A stretch of DNA of 64,000 nt from Fratercula arctica (lineage: Eukaryota; Chordata; Aves; Charadriiformes; Alcidae), in the NCBI GenBank assembly GCA_947846985.1, contig CANTUZ010000021.1:2100711-2164710 (forward strand). Direction: 5' to 3'. The position numbers and the translations under genes are program-made. Numbering within the stretch: the first letter of the stretch is position 1; every line of letters begins with the position of its first letter. The notes below the pieces were generated by a model. It saw nothing but the letters and a program-made list of their open reading frames with translations. It made no database searches and was not told the DNA's origin. Positions 1 to 12,602 of the stretch are shown piece after piece.

Positions 1-3044
<3,044 letters not shown>

Positions 3045-3108
3045 TCACCGCCACACCGGAAGCGGATGGGAGGGACGACAGGCCCCTTTCCGGCACGGCG
3101 CCCCCGAG

Positions 3109-3127
3109 GCATCATGGGAGTCGTAGT
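3109..3127 (-). promoter_or_regulatory. ZNF143/THAP11-type ACTACnnnTCCC motif
   Basis: The minus strand reads ACTACGACTCCCATGATGC, very close to the ACTACAATTCCCAGAATGC-type element bound by ZNF143/THAP11 at housekeeping promoters. It lies about 80 bp upstream of the PSMD11 start codon. Confidence 0.7.
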
Positions 3128-3158
3128 CCCGGCGAGGAGGAAGGATGGCGGCTTTGAT

Positions 3159-3250
3159 GGGGCGTGGCCTAGTGAAGGGGCGTGGCCTAGTGAAGGGATG
3201 GGGTCTGCGGGGAGGGGGCGTGGCCTGCGAAAAGGGGGCGTGGCCCGGTA
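3159..3250 (+). promoter_or_regulatory. Four GGGGCGTGGCC boxes (KLF/Sp-type) in short tandem repeats
   Basis: GGGGCGTGGCC occurs at about 3,159, 3,177, 3,215 and 3,235. The first two copies are part of an 18-bp direct repeat (GGCGTGGCCTAGTGAAGG). These GC/CACCC boxes lie 130-220 bp upstream of PSMD11 and probably recruit Sp/KLF factors. Confidence 0.6.
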
Positions 3251-3330
3251 AAGGGCGCACATGGCGACCGTGGGGCACCCGGGGGTCACATGGCGGGGGG
3301 GTGACCGGCCCTTGCCGGGCTTGTGCGGGG

Positions 3331-4750
3331 TCCTGGGCGCCGGGGGCCGGTGTGTGGCTCCCGGGGGGCCCGCCGTGGCTGGGGAGGGGGTGGGGTCCCA
3401 CCCGAGGCACCCCCACACCCGCGGGTCCAACCCACCCCCCTTCCCCGGCCAGCGCTGCAGCGTGTCCCCCTGGTGTCACCCCATCGATGGCCATGTCTGG
3501 TCCCAGGGGATGCCTCCCCCCCGGCCTCCCCCAGCCGCCCTCGGGAGAGGAGGAAAACCTCGGTGGGGACATGTCACCCCTGAGGGTCACGGCTCTCCCC
3601 ATCCCGCCACTGGATCGGGCCCCCACGGGCGGCACATGGCCCTTGATGGCACAATGTCCCCCTGTTCACACCTCCCCTGCCCGCCTCGTCCCCTCCCAGG
3701 GGCACAGAGGGTCTGGGCTGTGGAGCCCCCCTGGCTTGGCAGAAAGCAGCCCCCCCAGATCACTGCTGAGCCCCCCAAAACCCACCCCTGTCCCCGCGTC
3801 TGTCCCCACCTTGGTCCCAAAGGAGCTGGGACCAGCGTTCCCACAGAGCAGCCGCCTTTTGCCACCGGAAAAACTAATTTAGTGCCTCAGAGGTTCAATT
3901 TTATATCAAACGGGGAATAAAACAAGCCCCCAGGACTGTGGGGGGGGCTCCGGCGCCCGGCGTGCCACCGCTCCCAGGAAATCCCAGCACCCAGGAGGTG
4001 ACATCCCTGGGGACAGGCTGTGCTTTGGCGTGGGGAGGTGGCACCGAAAGCGGTGGCTTTTCCCTCCCTTATGAGCCAACCTTCACCGGGGGGTGGTGTG
4101 GGGGGGTCAGTTGGCCCCGCGTCCCCCCCTCGGGGGTCGGTGGGTGTCTGTGCGGCCGTTCAGCCCTCAGCTGCGTCTCCTGGCGGTGGGGGACACCCCG
4201 CGAGCAGGCGTTGGGGACCGCAACCATGGGGCGGGCGCTGAGACCTGCCCCGCGGCACAGCTCATCACACCCACGGCAGCTGGCCCCCGCAGCACCGGGA
4301 CGGATTGGCCCTGTGTCCCCACCGCGGCCGCTTAATAAAAACAACTTAAAAATGGCGGGATGATGCATTTCGGGGATAAAAGCCCCAGCAGGGCCGAAGG
4401 CGGGGATGGAGCAGGGATTTTGGGGGGGACGAAAGGCCGGGGGCTGCGGTCGAGCCACCGGCTCAGGCTGTTGTGGACGAAGCGTCGGGGTTCGTGGCCA
4501 GGGAGCCCCGCGTGTGCCGGGCAGCCCCCCAGCCAGCCGGCGAGCCCCCCCACCCCGGCTCTCAAACCAGACACCGGATTTAATTCACTCACCCCCAAAA
4601 AAAACCCCAGTATGAAATGGGTTTGGAACCAGGGCTGGCAAACCCCCAGCCCACGGTCACCCCAAAGCCCCGCGGCGCGGGCAGGGGGCGGGCAGCAGAG
4701 GGGGGCGCAGGCAAAGGCACGGAGCTGCCACGCTGCCTGCGATGTGTTTG
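3331..4750. other. GC-rich intergenic sequence, no gene recognised
   Basis: G/C-rich unique sequence with many homopolymer runs. Open frames are present on both strands but resemble no family and reflect low stop frequency. A short AT-richer patch around 4,330-4,385 breaks the composition. I see no feature I can name. Confidence 0.6.
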
Positions 4751-5435
4751 TCCATCCGTCCATCCATCCATCCATCCATCTGTCATCCATCCCTCCATCC
4801 ATCCGTCCATCCGTCCATCCATCCATCCATCCGTCATCCATCCCTCCATCCATCCGTCCATCCGTCCATCCATCCATCCATCCATCCATCTGTCATCCAT
4901 CCATCCATCCACCCCTCCATCCATCCATCCATCCATCTGTCCGTCCATCTGTCATCCGTCCATCTGTCCATCTGTCCCTCCATCCATCTGTCCATCCATC
5001 CATGCGTCCATCCATCCGTGCATCTGTCCATCTGTCCATGCGTCCATCCATCCATCCCTCCATCCATCCCTCCATCCGTCTATCCGTGCATCCATGCATC
5101 CGTCCATCCGTCTGTCTGTCCATCTGTCATCTGTCCATCCATCCATCTGTCCGTCCATCCACCCGTCTGTGCATCTGTCCATCTGTCCCTCCATCCCCTC
5201 ATCCATCTGTCCATCCATCCATCCGTCCGTCCACCCATGCATCTGTCCATCCGTCCCTCCGTTTCTCCGTCCACCCATCCATCTGTCCATCCATCCATCC
5301 ATCCGTCCATCCATCCATCCATCCATCCATCCATCCATCTGTCTATCCGTGCATCCGTCCATCCGTCTGTCTGTCCATCTGTCATCTGTCCATCCATCCA
5401 TCCATCCGTGCATCTGTCCATCCGTCCCTCCATCA
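4751..5435. repeat. (CATC)n tetranucleotide array with CATCCGTC/CATCTGTC variants
   Basis: About 685 bp of tandem TCCA/CATC units, in which some copies have become GTCC, CTGT or CTCC. All reading frames stay open on both strands, giving Ser/His/Pro-rich or Asp/Gly/Trp-rich pseudo-proteins. The array is a simple repeat, not a gene. Confidence 0.97.
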
Positions 5436-6014
5436 TGGGGAGGAACCTCCATTGTGGGGGAACCTCCAACACGGGGGGAACCTCCATCAGAGGGGGGAAC
5501 CTTCATTGTGGGGGAACCTCCACTTTGGGGGAACCTTCATTGTGGTGGAAGCCTCCATCATGGGGGCGGGAACCTCCATCATGGTGGCTACCTTCATTTT
5601 GGGGGAACCTCCATCATGGGACAACTCTCTTATCGTGGGGGAAACCTCCATTGTGGGGGAACCTCCATCATGGGGAGGAACGTCCATTGTTGGGGGAACC
5701 TCCATCATGGGGGATACCTCCATCCTGGGGGGGAACCTTCATCATGGGGGAAACCTCCAGTGTGGAGGAACCTCCATTTTGGGGGAACCTTCATCGTGGG
5801 AGGAACCTCCATCACAGGGGGAACCTTCATTGTGGGGGGAAGAACCTCCATCATAGGGGGGAACGTCCATTGTTGGGGGAACCTCCATCATGGGGGAAAC
5901 CTCCATCCTGCGGCGGAACCTTCATCATTGGGGAAACCTCCATTTTGGGAGAACCTCCATCGTGGGGAGGAACCTCCATCGTGGGGAAACCTTCATCATG
6001 GGGGGGACCTCCAG
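5436..6014. repeat. Minisatellite, unit about 20 bp (GGGGGAACCTCCATCAT)
   Basis: Directly abutting the CATC array are about 28 degenerate copies of a unit like GGGGGAACCTCCATCATG, with unit lengths varying from about 17 to 24 bp. The unit contains CCATCAT, so the boundary with the CATC array is gradual and one array may have seeded the other. Confidence 0.95.
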
Positions 6015-6015
6015 A

Positions 6016-6034
6016 GTGTGTGTGTGTGTGTGTG
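6016..6034. repeat. (GT)n microsatellite
   Basis: About nine GT dinucleotides directly after the end of the 20-bp minisatellite. Confidence 0.9.
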
Positions 6035-6344
6035 AGCGCACACGGCTGCTCCCCCCCACACCAAGTTTGCCAGATGTCCCCTGTCCCCACGGCCGGTGCA
6101 CTCTGTGCCACACAGCTCAGGTCCCCCCCCCCCCCATCCCCGTCCCTCCTCCTCCTCCTCCTCCTCCTCCTCGGCCCCGAATTTGCTATAAATGGCGCGG
6201 CACGGCCGGCAGCAGCTGGGCCACGTCAGAGCCGGGGGGCCCACGGGGGTGCTGCTGCTGCTGCTGCTGCTTGGTGGGGAGGGGGGGGGGGGGGGGGGGA
6301 GCTGAGGACGGGCCAACTCATTACACTGCCCGGGGGCTGGCATC
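6035..6344. other. Unique island between arrays, with CCT, CTG and G runs
   Basis: A roughly 300-bp non-array island. It contains a C run, a (CCT)n tract (about 6,146-6,171), GCTATAAATGG (about 6,186), a CAGCTG E-box, CACGTCA, a (CTG)n tract at about 6,250-6,270 and a run of about 20 G at 6,278-6,299. It could hold a TATA-like or enhancer element, but no gene is recognisable. Confidence 0.5.
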
Positions 6345-8520
6345 AACCCCCCTTGCACCCCCACCCCCCCTTGCACCCCCCCTTGCACACACCCCCCGTA
6401 CCCCCCCTTGCACACACACACACTCCCTCCTTGCACCCCCACCCCCCTTCTACCCCCCCTTGCACCCCCCCTTGTGCACGCACACACTCCCCCCTTGCAC
6501 CCCCCCTTGCACCCCCACCCCACCTTGTACCCCCCTTGTACACACACACACTCCCTCCTTGCACACCCCCCCCCCTTGCACCCCCCCTTGTGCACACACA
6601 CACTTCCCCCTTGCACCCCCACCCCCCCTTGCACCCCCCCTTGCACACACCCCCCGTACCCCCCCTTGCACACACACACACTCCCCCCTTGCACCCCCAC
6701 CCCCCTTCTACCCCCCCTTGCACCCCCACCCCCCTTGCACCCCCCCTTGTGCACACACACGCTCCCCCCTTGCACCCCCCCTTGCACCCCCACCCCGCCT
6801 TGTACCCCCCTTGTACACACACACACTCCCCCCTTGCACCCCCACCCCCCCCTTGCACCCCCCCTTGTGCACACACACACTCCCCCCTTGCACCCCCACC
6901 CCCCCTTGCACCCCCCCTTGTGCAAACACACACTCCCCCCTTGCACCCCCCCTTGCGCTCACCCCCCCCCTTGCACCCCCATTCACCCCCCCTTGGACCC
7001 CCCCCCTCCCCTTTGCACACTCACACCCCCTCCTTGCGCAGCCCCCTCTCCTTGAGCCCCCCCTCGCACACACACCCCCCGCACCCCCCCACTGAGCCCC
7101 CCTTGCACCCCCCCTTGCACACACACACTCCCCCCCTTGCACACCCCCTTGTGCCCCCTCTTGTACCCCCCCTTGCACGCACACACTCTCCCTTTGCACA
7201 CACATGCTCCCCCTTGCGACCCCCCCTCCTTGTCCCCCCCTTGCACACACATCCCCCCCCTCGCACACCCCCTGGTACCCCCCCTTGCACCCCCCCTTAC
7301 TCTCACACACACTCTCCCCTTTGCATACACCCCCCCCCCTTGTGACCCCCCCCTTGCACACACACACTCCCCTACTTGCGACCCCCCCCTTGCCCCCCCT
7401 TGCACACGCACTCCCCCCCTTCCACACCCCCTTGTACCCCCCCTTGCACACCCCCTTGTACCCCCCGGTACCCCCCCTTGCACACACACACACTCTCCAC
7501 CTTGCACACACACGCCCCCCCTTGTGACCCCCCCCCCTGCACACACACGCCCCCCCTTGCACACCCCCTTGTACCCCCCTTGCACACACACACTCTCACC
7601 CTTGTGACCCCCGCCTTGCCCCCCCTTGCACACCCCCGGTACCCCCCCTTGCCCCCCCCTGCACTCACACACACTCCCCCTCTTGCACACCCCTTTGCCC
7701 CCCCTTGCACACATACACACACACTCTCCCCTTTGCACACACACACTCCCCTACTTGTGACCCCCCCCCTTGCCCCCCCTTGCACACGCATTCCCCCCCC
7801 TTCCACACCCCCTGGTACCCCCCCTTGCGCCCTCCCTTGTACCTCCCTGGTACCCCCCCTTGCACACACACACACTCTCCACCTTGCACACACACATCCC
7901 CCTTGCGACACCCCCCCCTTGCACACACACACCCCCCCTTGCACACCCCCTTGTACCCCCCTGGTACCCCCCCTTGCACACACACACACTCTCCACCTTG
8001 CACACACACACCCCCCTTGCGACCCCCCCCTTACCTCCCCTTGCACACACACTGTCCCCCTTGCACACCCCCTGTACCCCCCCTTGCACCCCCCCTTACT
8101 CTCACACACACTCTCCCTTTGCACACACACACCCCCCCTTGCAACCCCCCCCTCACACACACACCCCCCCTTGCACACCCCCTTGCACTCCCCTTGCACA
8201 CACACACTCTCACCCTTGCGACCCCCCCCCTTGCCCCCCCTTGCACACGCACTCCCCCCCTTCCACACCCTCTGGTACCCCCCCTTGCACCCCCCCTTGC
8301 GCGCACACACCCACCCACCCACCCCTTGCCACCCCTCCCTTGCCCCCCCTTGCACCCCCCCTTGCGCGCACACACCCCCCCACCCCCCCACCCACCCCTT
8401 GCCACCCCTCCCTTGCCCCCCCTTGCACACCCCCTTGTGCCCCTCCTTGTCCCCCTCTTGCACATACACTCCCTCCCTTGCGACCCCCCCCCCCCCCTTC
8501 CCCCCCCCTTGCACACTCCC
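6345..8520. repeat. 2.2-kb C-rich minisatellite (CCCCCCTTGCACAC-type units)
   Basis: Tandem variants of CCCCCCTTGCAC, CCCCCTTGTACC and ACACACACTCC fill 2.2 kb. The plus strand is nearly G-free and C-dominated; the minus strand is therefore G-rich with many G4-7 runs. Higher-order repetition is visible: blocks of several units recur. Open frames across it (Pro/His/Thr-rich, or Gly/Cys/Val-rich on the other strand) are artefacts. Confidence 0.97.
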
Positions 8521-8867
8521 GGCCCCCCCCCGCCCCCCGCCCGGCCCCGCCGCTCCGCGGGCGCTGCCCGCCCCTAATCGACTCCAGCTGCAAAAACATT
8601 CCCCGCATTCAGAGGCGACGCCGCCTCCGGAGCCGCCCCCCGGCCCGGGCCAGGCCGGATTCCTCCCCCCGGCCCCCCCCCGGGCCCCCCCCAGGCCCGG
8701 CCAGCTGCGCCGGAACCGCGTGGCCGTGGGGCAGCCCCACGGCAGGGCCCCGCGGGGGGGATGGGGCAGCCCGGGGGGGGTTGGGGGGGGGGAACCGTGT
8801 CCGTCCGTCCCGCACTCTCCGGATGGGGGCTGGAATAGCGGGGGGGGGGGGCCCTGACCCCCCACCC
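8521..8867. other. Unique CpG-rich island between two minisatellites
   Basis: Non-repetitive sequence bordered by arrays on both sides. It contains CTAATCGACTCCAGCTGC, AAACATTCC (TEAD-like) and dense CpG. It may be a regulatory element for FZD2, but this is only inferred from its position and look. Confidence 0.45.
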
Positions 8868-10175
8868 CAGGTTCCCCGGGATGGGGATAGGGTCCCAGGC
8901 CCACCCATCCCATTTCCGTCCTTTCCCCATTCTCCAGGAGGAATACTGGGATGGAGGTTGGGCACCATGCCCGCCCGTCCCGTGTCTGTCTATCCCATGT
9001 TCTCCAGGAGGTACATGAGGACAGAGATGGGGTACCATGCCCACCCGTCCCGATTCTATCCATCTCAGGTTCTCCAGGAGGGATGTTGGGATGGAGGTGG
9101 GAAACCACGTCCATCCATCCCGTGTTCTCCAGGAGGCACACCAGGACAAGGATGGGGTCCCAGGCCCACCCATCCCGCTTCCATCCTTCCCCCATTCTCC
9201 AGGAGGAATGGAGAGGGACAGCGATGGGGTGCCATGCCCACCCATCCCATGCCCAGTCATCCCATGTCCATCCATCCCATGTTCTCCAGGATGGGAATGG
9301 GGTCCCAGGCCCACCCATCCCACTTCCATCCTCCCCCCATTCTCCAGGAGGAATACTGGGATGGAGACAGGGCACCATACCGACCCATCCCATGTCCGTC
9401 CATCCCATGTTTTCTGGATGAGGTGCTGGATGGAGGTGGGAAACCATGTCCATCTATCCCATGTTCTCTAGGAGGCACACCAGGACAAGGATGGGGTCCT
9501 GTGCCCACCCATCCCACTTCCATCCTTCCCCCATTCTCCAGGAGGAATGGAGATGGACAGAGATGGGGTCCCATGCCCACCCATCCCATGTCCATCCATC
9601 CCATGTCCTCCAGGAGGGATGTTGGGATGGAGGTGGGGTACCGTGTCCATCCATCCCATGTTCTCCAGGAGGGATGTTGGGATGAAGACAGGGTACTGTC
9701 TCCATCCTGTGCCCACCCATCCTGTGTCCATCCATCCCATGTTCTCCAGGAGGCACACCAGGATGGAGAGGGGTCCCATGCTCACCCATCCCTTGTCCAT
9801 CCATCCCATGCTCTCTGTGCAGGGTGCTGGGATGGAGATGGGGTACCATGCCCATCCATCCCACCTCCATCCATCTCCCGTCCTCCATGAGGAATGCTGG
9901 GATGGAGACGGGGTACCACATCTGTGTGTCCCATATTCTCAAGGAAGGAGGCTGGGAATGACACAGGGCATGACATCTCCTCATTCTGAGTTCTCCAGGA
10001 TGATGCTGGGATGGAGAGGTGGCCCCATGTCCTCCTCTCCCACACCCCTCAGGCGTGACCCCAGCCCGGAGACGGGGTCCCACATCATCCAGGCAGGGTG
10101 GCGGGATGGGGACACATCCCACATCCTCCCACCCTACATCATCAGGACAAGGCGGCGGGACGGAGACAGGATCCT
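8868..10175. repeat. Minisatellite, unit about 55-90 bp (TTCTCCAGGAGG...GGGATGG)
   Basis: About 18 degenerate copies of a unit running TTCTCCAGGAGG, GGGATGGAGATGGGG and CCACCCATCCCATG. Spacings of the TCTCCAGGAG core are about 70, 70, 55, 70, 87 and 58 bp over the first copies. Copies decay towards the right end. The open frames here (WxGDGVPCPSIP-like) follow the repeat and are not a protein. Confidence 0.93.
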
Positions 10176-10830
10176 CCATCTGCCTTGGGAAACCCAACCC
10201 TCGTTAGGGACATCCCTAATTGCCATGGGAAGGGGGGGGGAAGGGGGGGGGCACATCCTGCTTTCTGGCCGCTCCGTCTTCTCTGTCTCCTTTAAGAGCG
10301 GGGTGACGAGGAGCCTGATTTAGCTGGCGCGGCCGCCTGTCCTCGCTGGCGTCCGGCCAGGCCTCGGCCGGCCTCGGTGAAATCCCGCTCAGGGAGGGGA
10401 CAACGGGGCCGGGGGGGGGGGCCGGGAACACCCGGGGGGACCCGCTCTGCCCACAGCACCCATGGGTGGCCTCGGGTCCCTGCTGGCTTTGTCCTTGTGG
10501 AGGTTAAGGCACACGGAGCCACCAGTGGGCACTGCCCGCCGGTTGGGGACAGCCAGTGATGTCCCCACCCAGGCCTGGGACCTGTCACACGGTTAGAAAC
10601 GATCGGTGGGGACGCGTGACATGTCACCACGAGCTGTCCCTCCTCACCTCCCTGCTCCCTGTCACCTCCCCCTGCCACCCCCCCATGTCACTGCTGGGGA
10701 CACAGTGGGGACAGTGGCGGGGAGGGGGTGGGGGTGGACCCCACTGCCCTGAGGGAATTGTCACCTGGGTCAGAGCTGGTGGGATGGGTCCCCGTGGGGC
10801 AAAGAGGGGTACCCCCCAGGGGACAAGGGA
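10176..10830. other. Intergenic unique sequence
   Basis: Contains G runs (about 10,230-10,250 and 10,410-10,425) and a CpG-rich stretch at about 10,290-10,400 that includes TTTAAGAGCGGGGTGACG and GCGGCCGC. No gene recognised. Confidence 0.5.
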
Positions 10831-11040
10831 GCCTGAGGGCCATGGGGACAGGACTGCCCAGGGAACAGGGTCCCCAGTGTACAGGAGAGCCCATGGACAT
10901 GGGGACAGGAGACCTTGTGGTCGGGGGATGGAGAGCCCATGGTCCAGGGGACGGGACAGCCTGTGACCAGGGGACAGGAGTGACCGTGGCCTGAGGGACA
11001 GGAGCACTGGGACAACCAGCGATGGGGACACCCTGTGACC
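10831..11040. repeat. Degenerate GGGGACAGGA-type tandem repeat
   Basis: The phrase GGGGACAGGA / GGGACAGGAG recurs every 20-50 bp with intervening variants such as GAGCCCATGG. Copies are diverged. Confidence 0.65.
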
Positions 11041-11539
11041 TGTCCTTCCCCCACTGAGACCAGTTCCTCCCTCCAACCCCCCCTTACCTGCACTGGTTTC
11101 GCCCCCAGGGCTGTCTCCTTGCTGGGACAGAGCCCAGCGCCATCACCCCACAGCTGACCTGGCCACGGCCACTCCTCCTGGGGACCCCCCCGTCCCCATC
11201 CCCACCAGTGCAGGCCCTGGGAGCCTCCCAGGACACTGGTGTGATGAGTTGTGGGTGCTCTGGGGCCAGGCAGGGCGGGCGTTTGCTGGGGTGGGAGGGG
11301 GGGGTTGCACTTTAATTGACTTCTGTCACGTTGGGCAGCTGTGAAAACAGAGCGGGGCTCATTAGGGGACATCAAAGGACCCCCACCACGGCCGGGCGGG
11401 GGGACACGGCAGGACCTGCCACCGGCGTTTGCTCCCTCTTTGCTCGGCTTAGAGAGAGGAGGATGGGGGTCACCAGCCTGGGAGGGCTGGGGCTCAGCCG
11501 TGTGCAGCGAGGACGTCCCTGTCCCCTGTCCCTGGGGTT
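11041..11539. other. Unique island with homeobox, E-box and TCF-like motifs
   Basis: An AT-richer patch at about 11,308-11,380 contains CACTTTAATTGACTT, GTCACG, CAGCTG, CTCATTAG and ATCAAAGG in a GC-rich setting. This is the look of a conserved enhancer. No coding potential recognised. Confidence 0.45.
11371..11378 (-). promoter_or_regulatory. TCF/LEF consensus (CCTTTGAT)
   Basis: The plus strand reads ATCAAAGG, the reverse complement of CCTTTGAT, a full match to the core TCF/LEF motif. It lies about 3 kb downstream of the FZD2 3' end. One site alone is weak evidence. Confidence 0.4.
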
Positions 11540-12190
11540 AGCTGAACCCGAGGGGACCCATCCTTTGGGTTACCCAGGCCGGGGGTGACCTGTCCCCAGG
11601 GTTACTTGGACACGAGGTGACCCATCCCTGGGGTTAGTTGGACTTGGGGTCATCCATTCCTGGGGTTACCTGTCCCTGGGGTGATCTGTCCCCAGGGTGA
11701 CCACTTTCTGGGGTGACCCACAACCAGGGTGACCCATCCCTAGGGCAACCTGGACCTGGGGTCACTGCCACCAGGGTGACCACTTTCTGGGGTGACTGTC
11801 CCCGGGGTGACCTGTCCCCAGGTGACCACTCCCTGGGGTGACCCACACCCATGGTGACCCATCCCTAGGGCAACTTGGACCTGGGGTGACCTGTCCCCGG
11901 GGTGACCTGTCCCCAGGGTGGCCTGTCCCCAGGGTTAGCTGGACCTGGGGTGACCTGTCCCCAGAGTGACCACTCCCTGGGGTGACCCATCCCTAGGGCA
12001 ACCTGGACCTGGGGTGACCGTCCCCAGGGCTGGCTGGACCTGGGGTGCCCTGTCCCTTGGGTGACCTGGACCCATCACCAAGGCTAGCTGGACCCGGGGT
12101 GACCCAACCCCAGGGAGACCCATCCTTGGGGTGTCCTGTCCCCGGGGTTAGCCTGACTGAGTGTGACCCATCCCTGGGGTGACAGACCAG
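11540..12190. repeat. Minisatellite, GGGGTGACC-based unit of about 24 bp
   Basis: Tandem phrases such as GGGGTGACCTGTCCCCAGG, GTGACCACTCCCTGG and GACCCATCCCTAGGGCAACC repeat for 650 bp with higher-order alternation. The open frames on the minus strand (GxGHPRDGSP-like) are repeat artefacts. Confidence 0.94.
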
Positions 12191-12570
12191 GGGACAGAGG
12201 GGACACACACTGACCGTTGCTTGCCAACACCCTCCAACTCCTTCCCCACTCAGGCTGCCAACGGCCCCGACAGCCAAAACCCCCCAAAACCCTCCAAAAC
12301 TCCCCAAAAAAGCCCTGGGAAGAGCCCTGGGCTGAGCCACACGGCTGCTGCTGGGGCAGGATCCGGCCCAACGCCTCCAACTCCAGCTCCAACCTCCCCG
12401 GACATCGCAGGACCCCACGGTGCCAGGGTGGTGGGGGGGGACAGACAGAGCCCCCCAGCTGGGTCCCAGCAGCACCCATGGGGTGCCGAGCACCCACAAA
12501 TCCCAGCCGCCGGGTGCAGCCTCCCGACTCCCGGCTCTGTTTTCCAAAGCTGGGACGCTGAAGCCTTAAA

Positions 12571-12602
<32 letters not shown>

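Noticed and set aside
4742..7345. 867-codon open frame (and partners up to 693 codons on the minus strand)
   Set aside because: It runs across three different tandem arrays whose units lack stop codons in most frames. The translated sequence just mirrors the repeat (HPSIHPS, then WGNLHHG, then PPLHPHP) and resembles no protein family.
4751..8520. CRISPR array
   Set aside because: The repeats are contiguous tandem copies with no unique spacers, in a vertebrate genome.
7372..9453. 693-codon minus-strand open frame rich in Gly/Cys/Val, keratin- or chorion-like in look
   Set aside because: The Gly-Cys-Val pattern follows the complement of the CCCCCCTTGCACAC array and changes abruptly at the array borders. 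There is no start context or splice structure.
7770..9890. 706-codon plus-strand open frame
   Set aside because: It also spans two unrelated arrays and the unique island between them. Composition follows the repeats.
12568..12593. 26-nt A run as the tail of a retroposed gene or LINE
   Set aside because: No recognisable element or coding sequence precedes it on the plus strand and no target-site duplication is evident.
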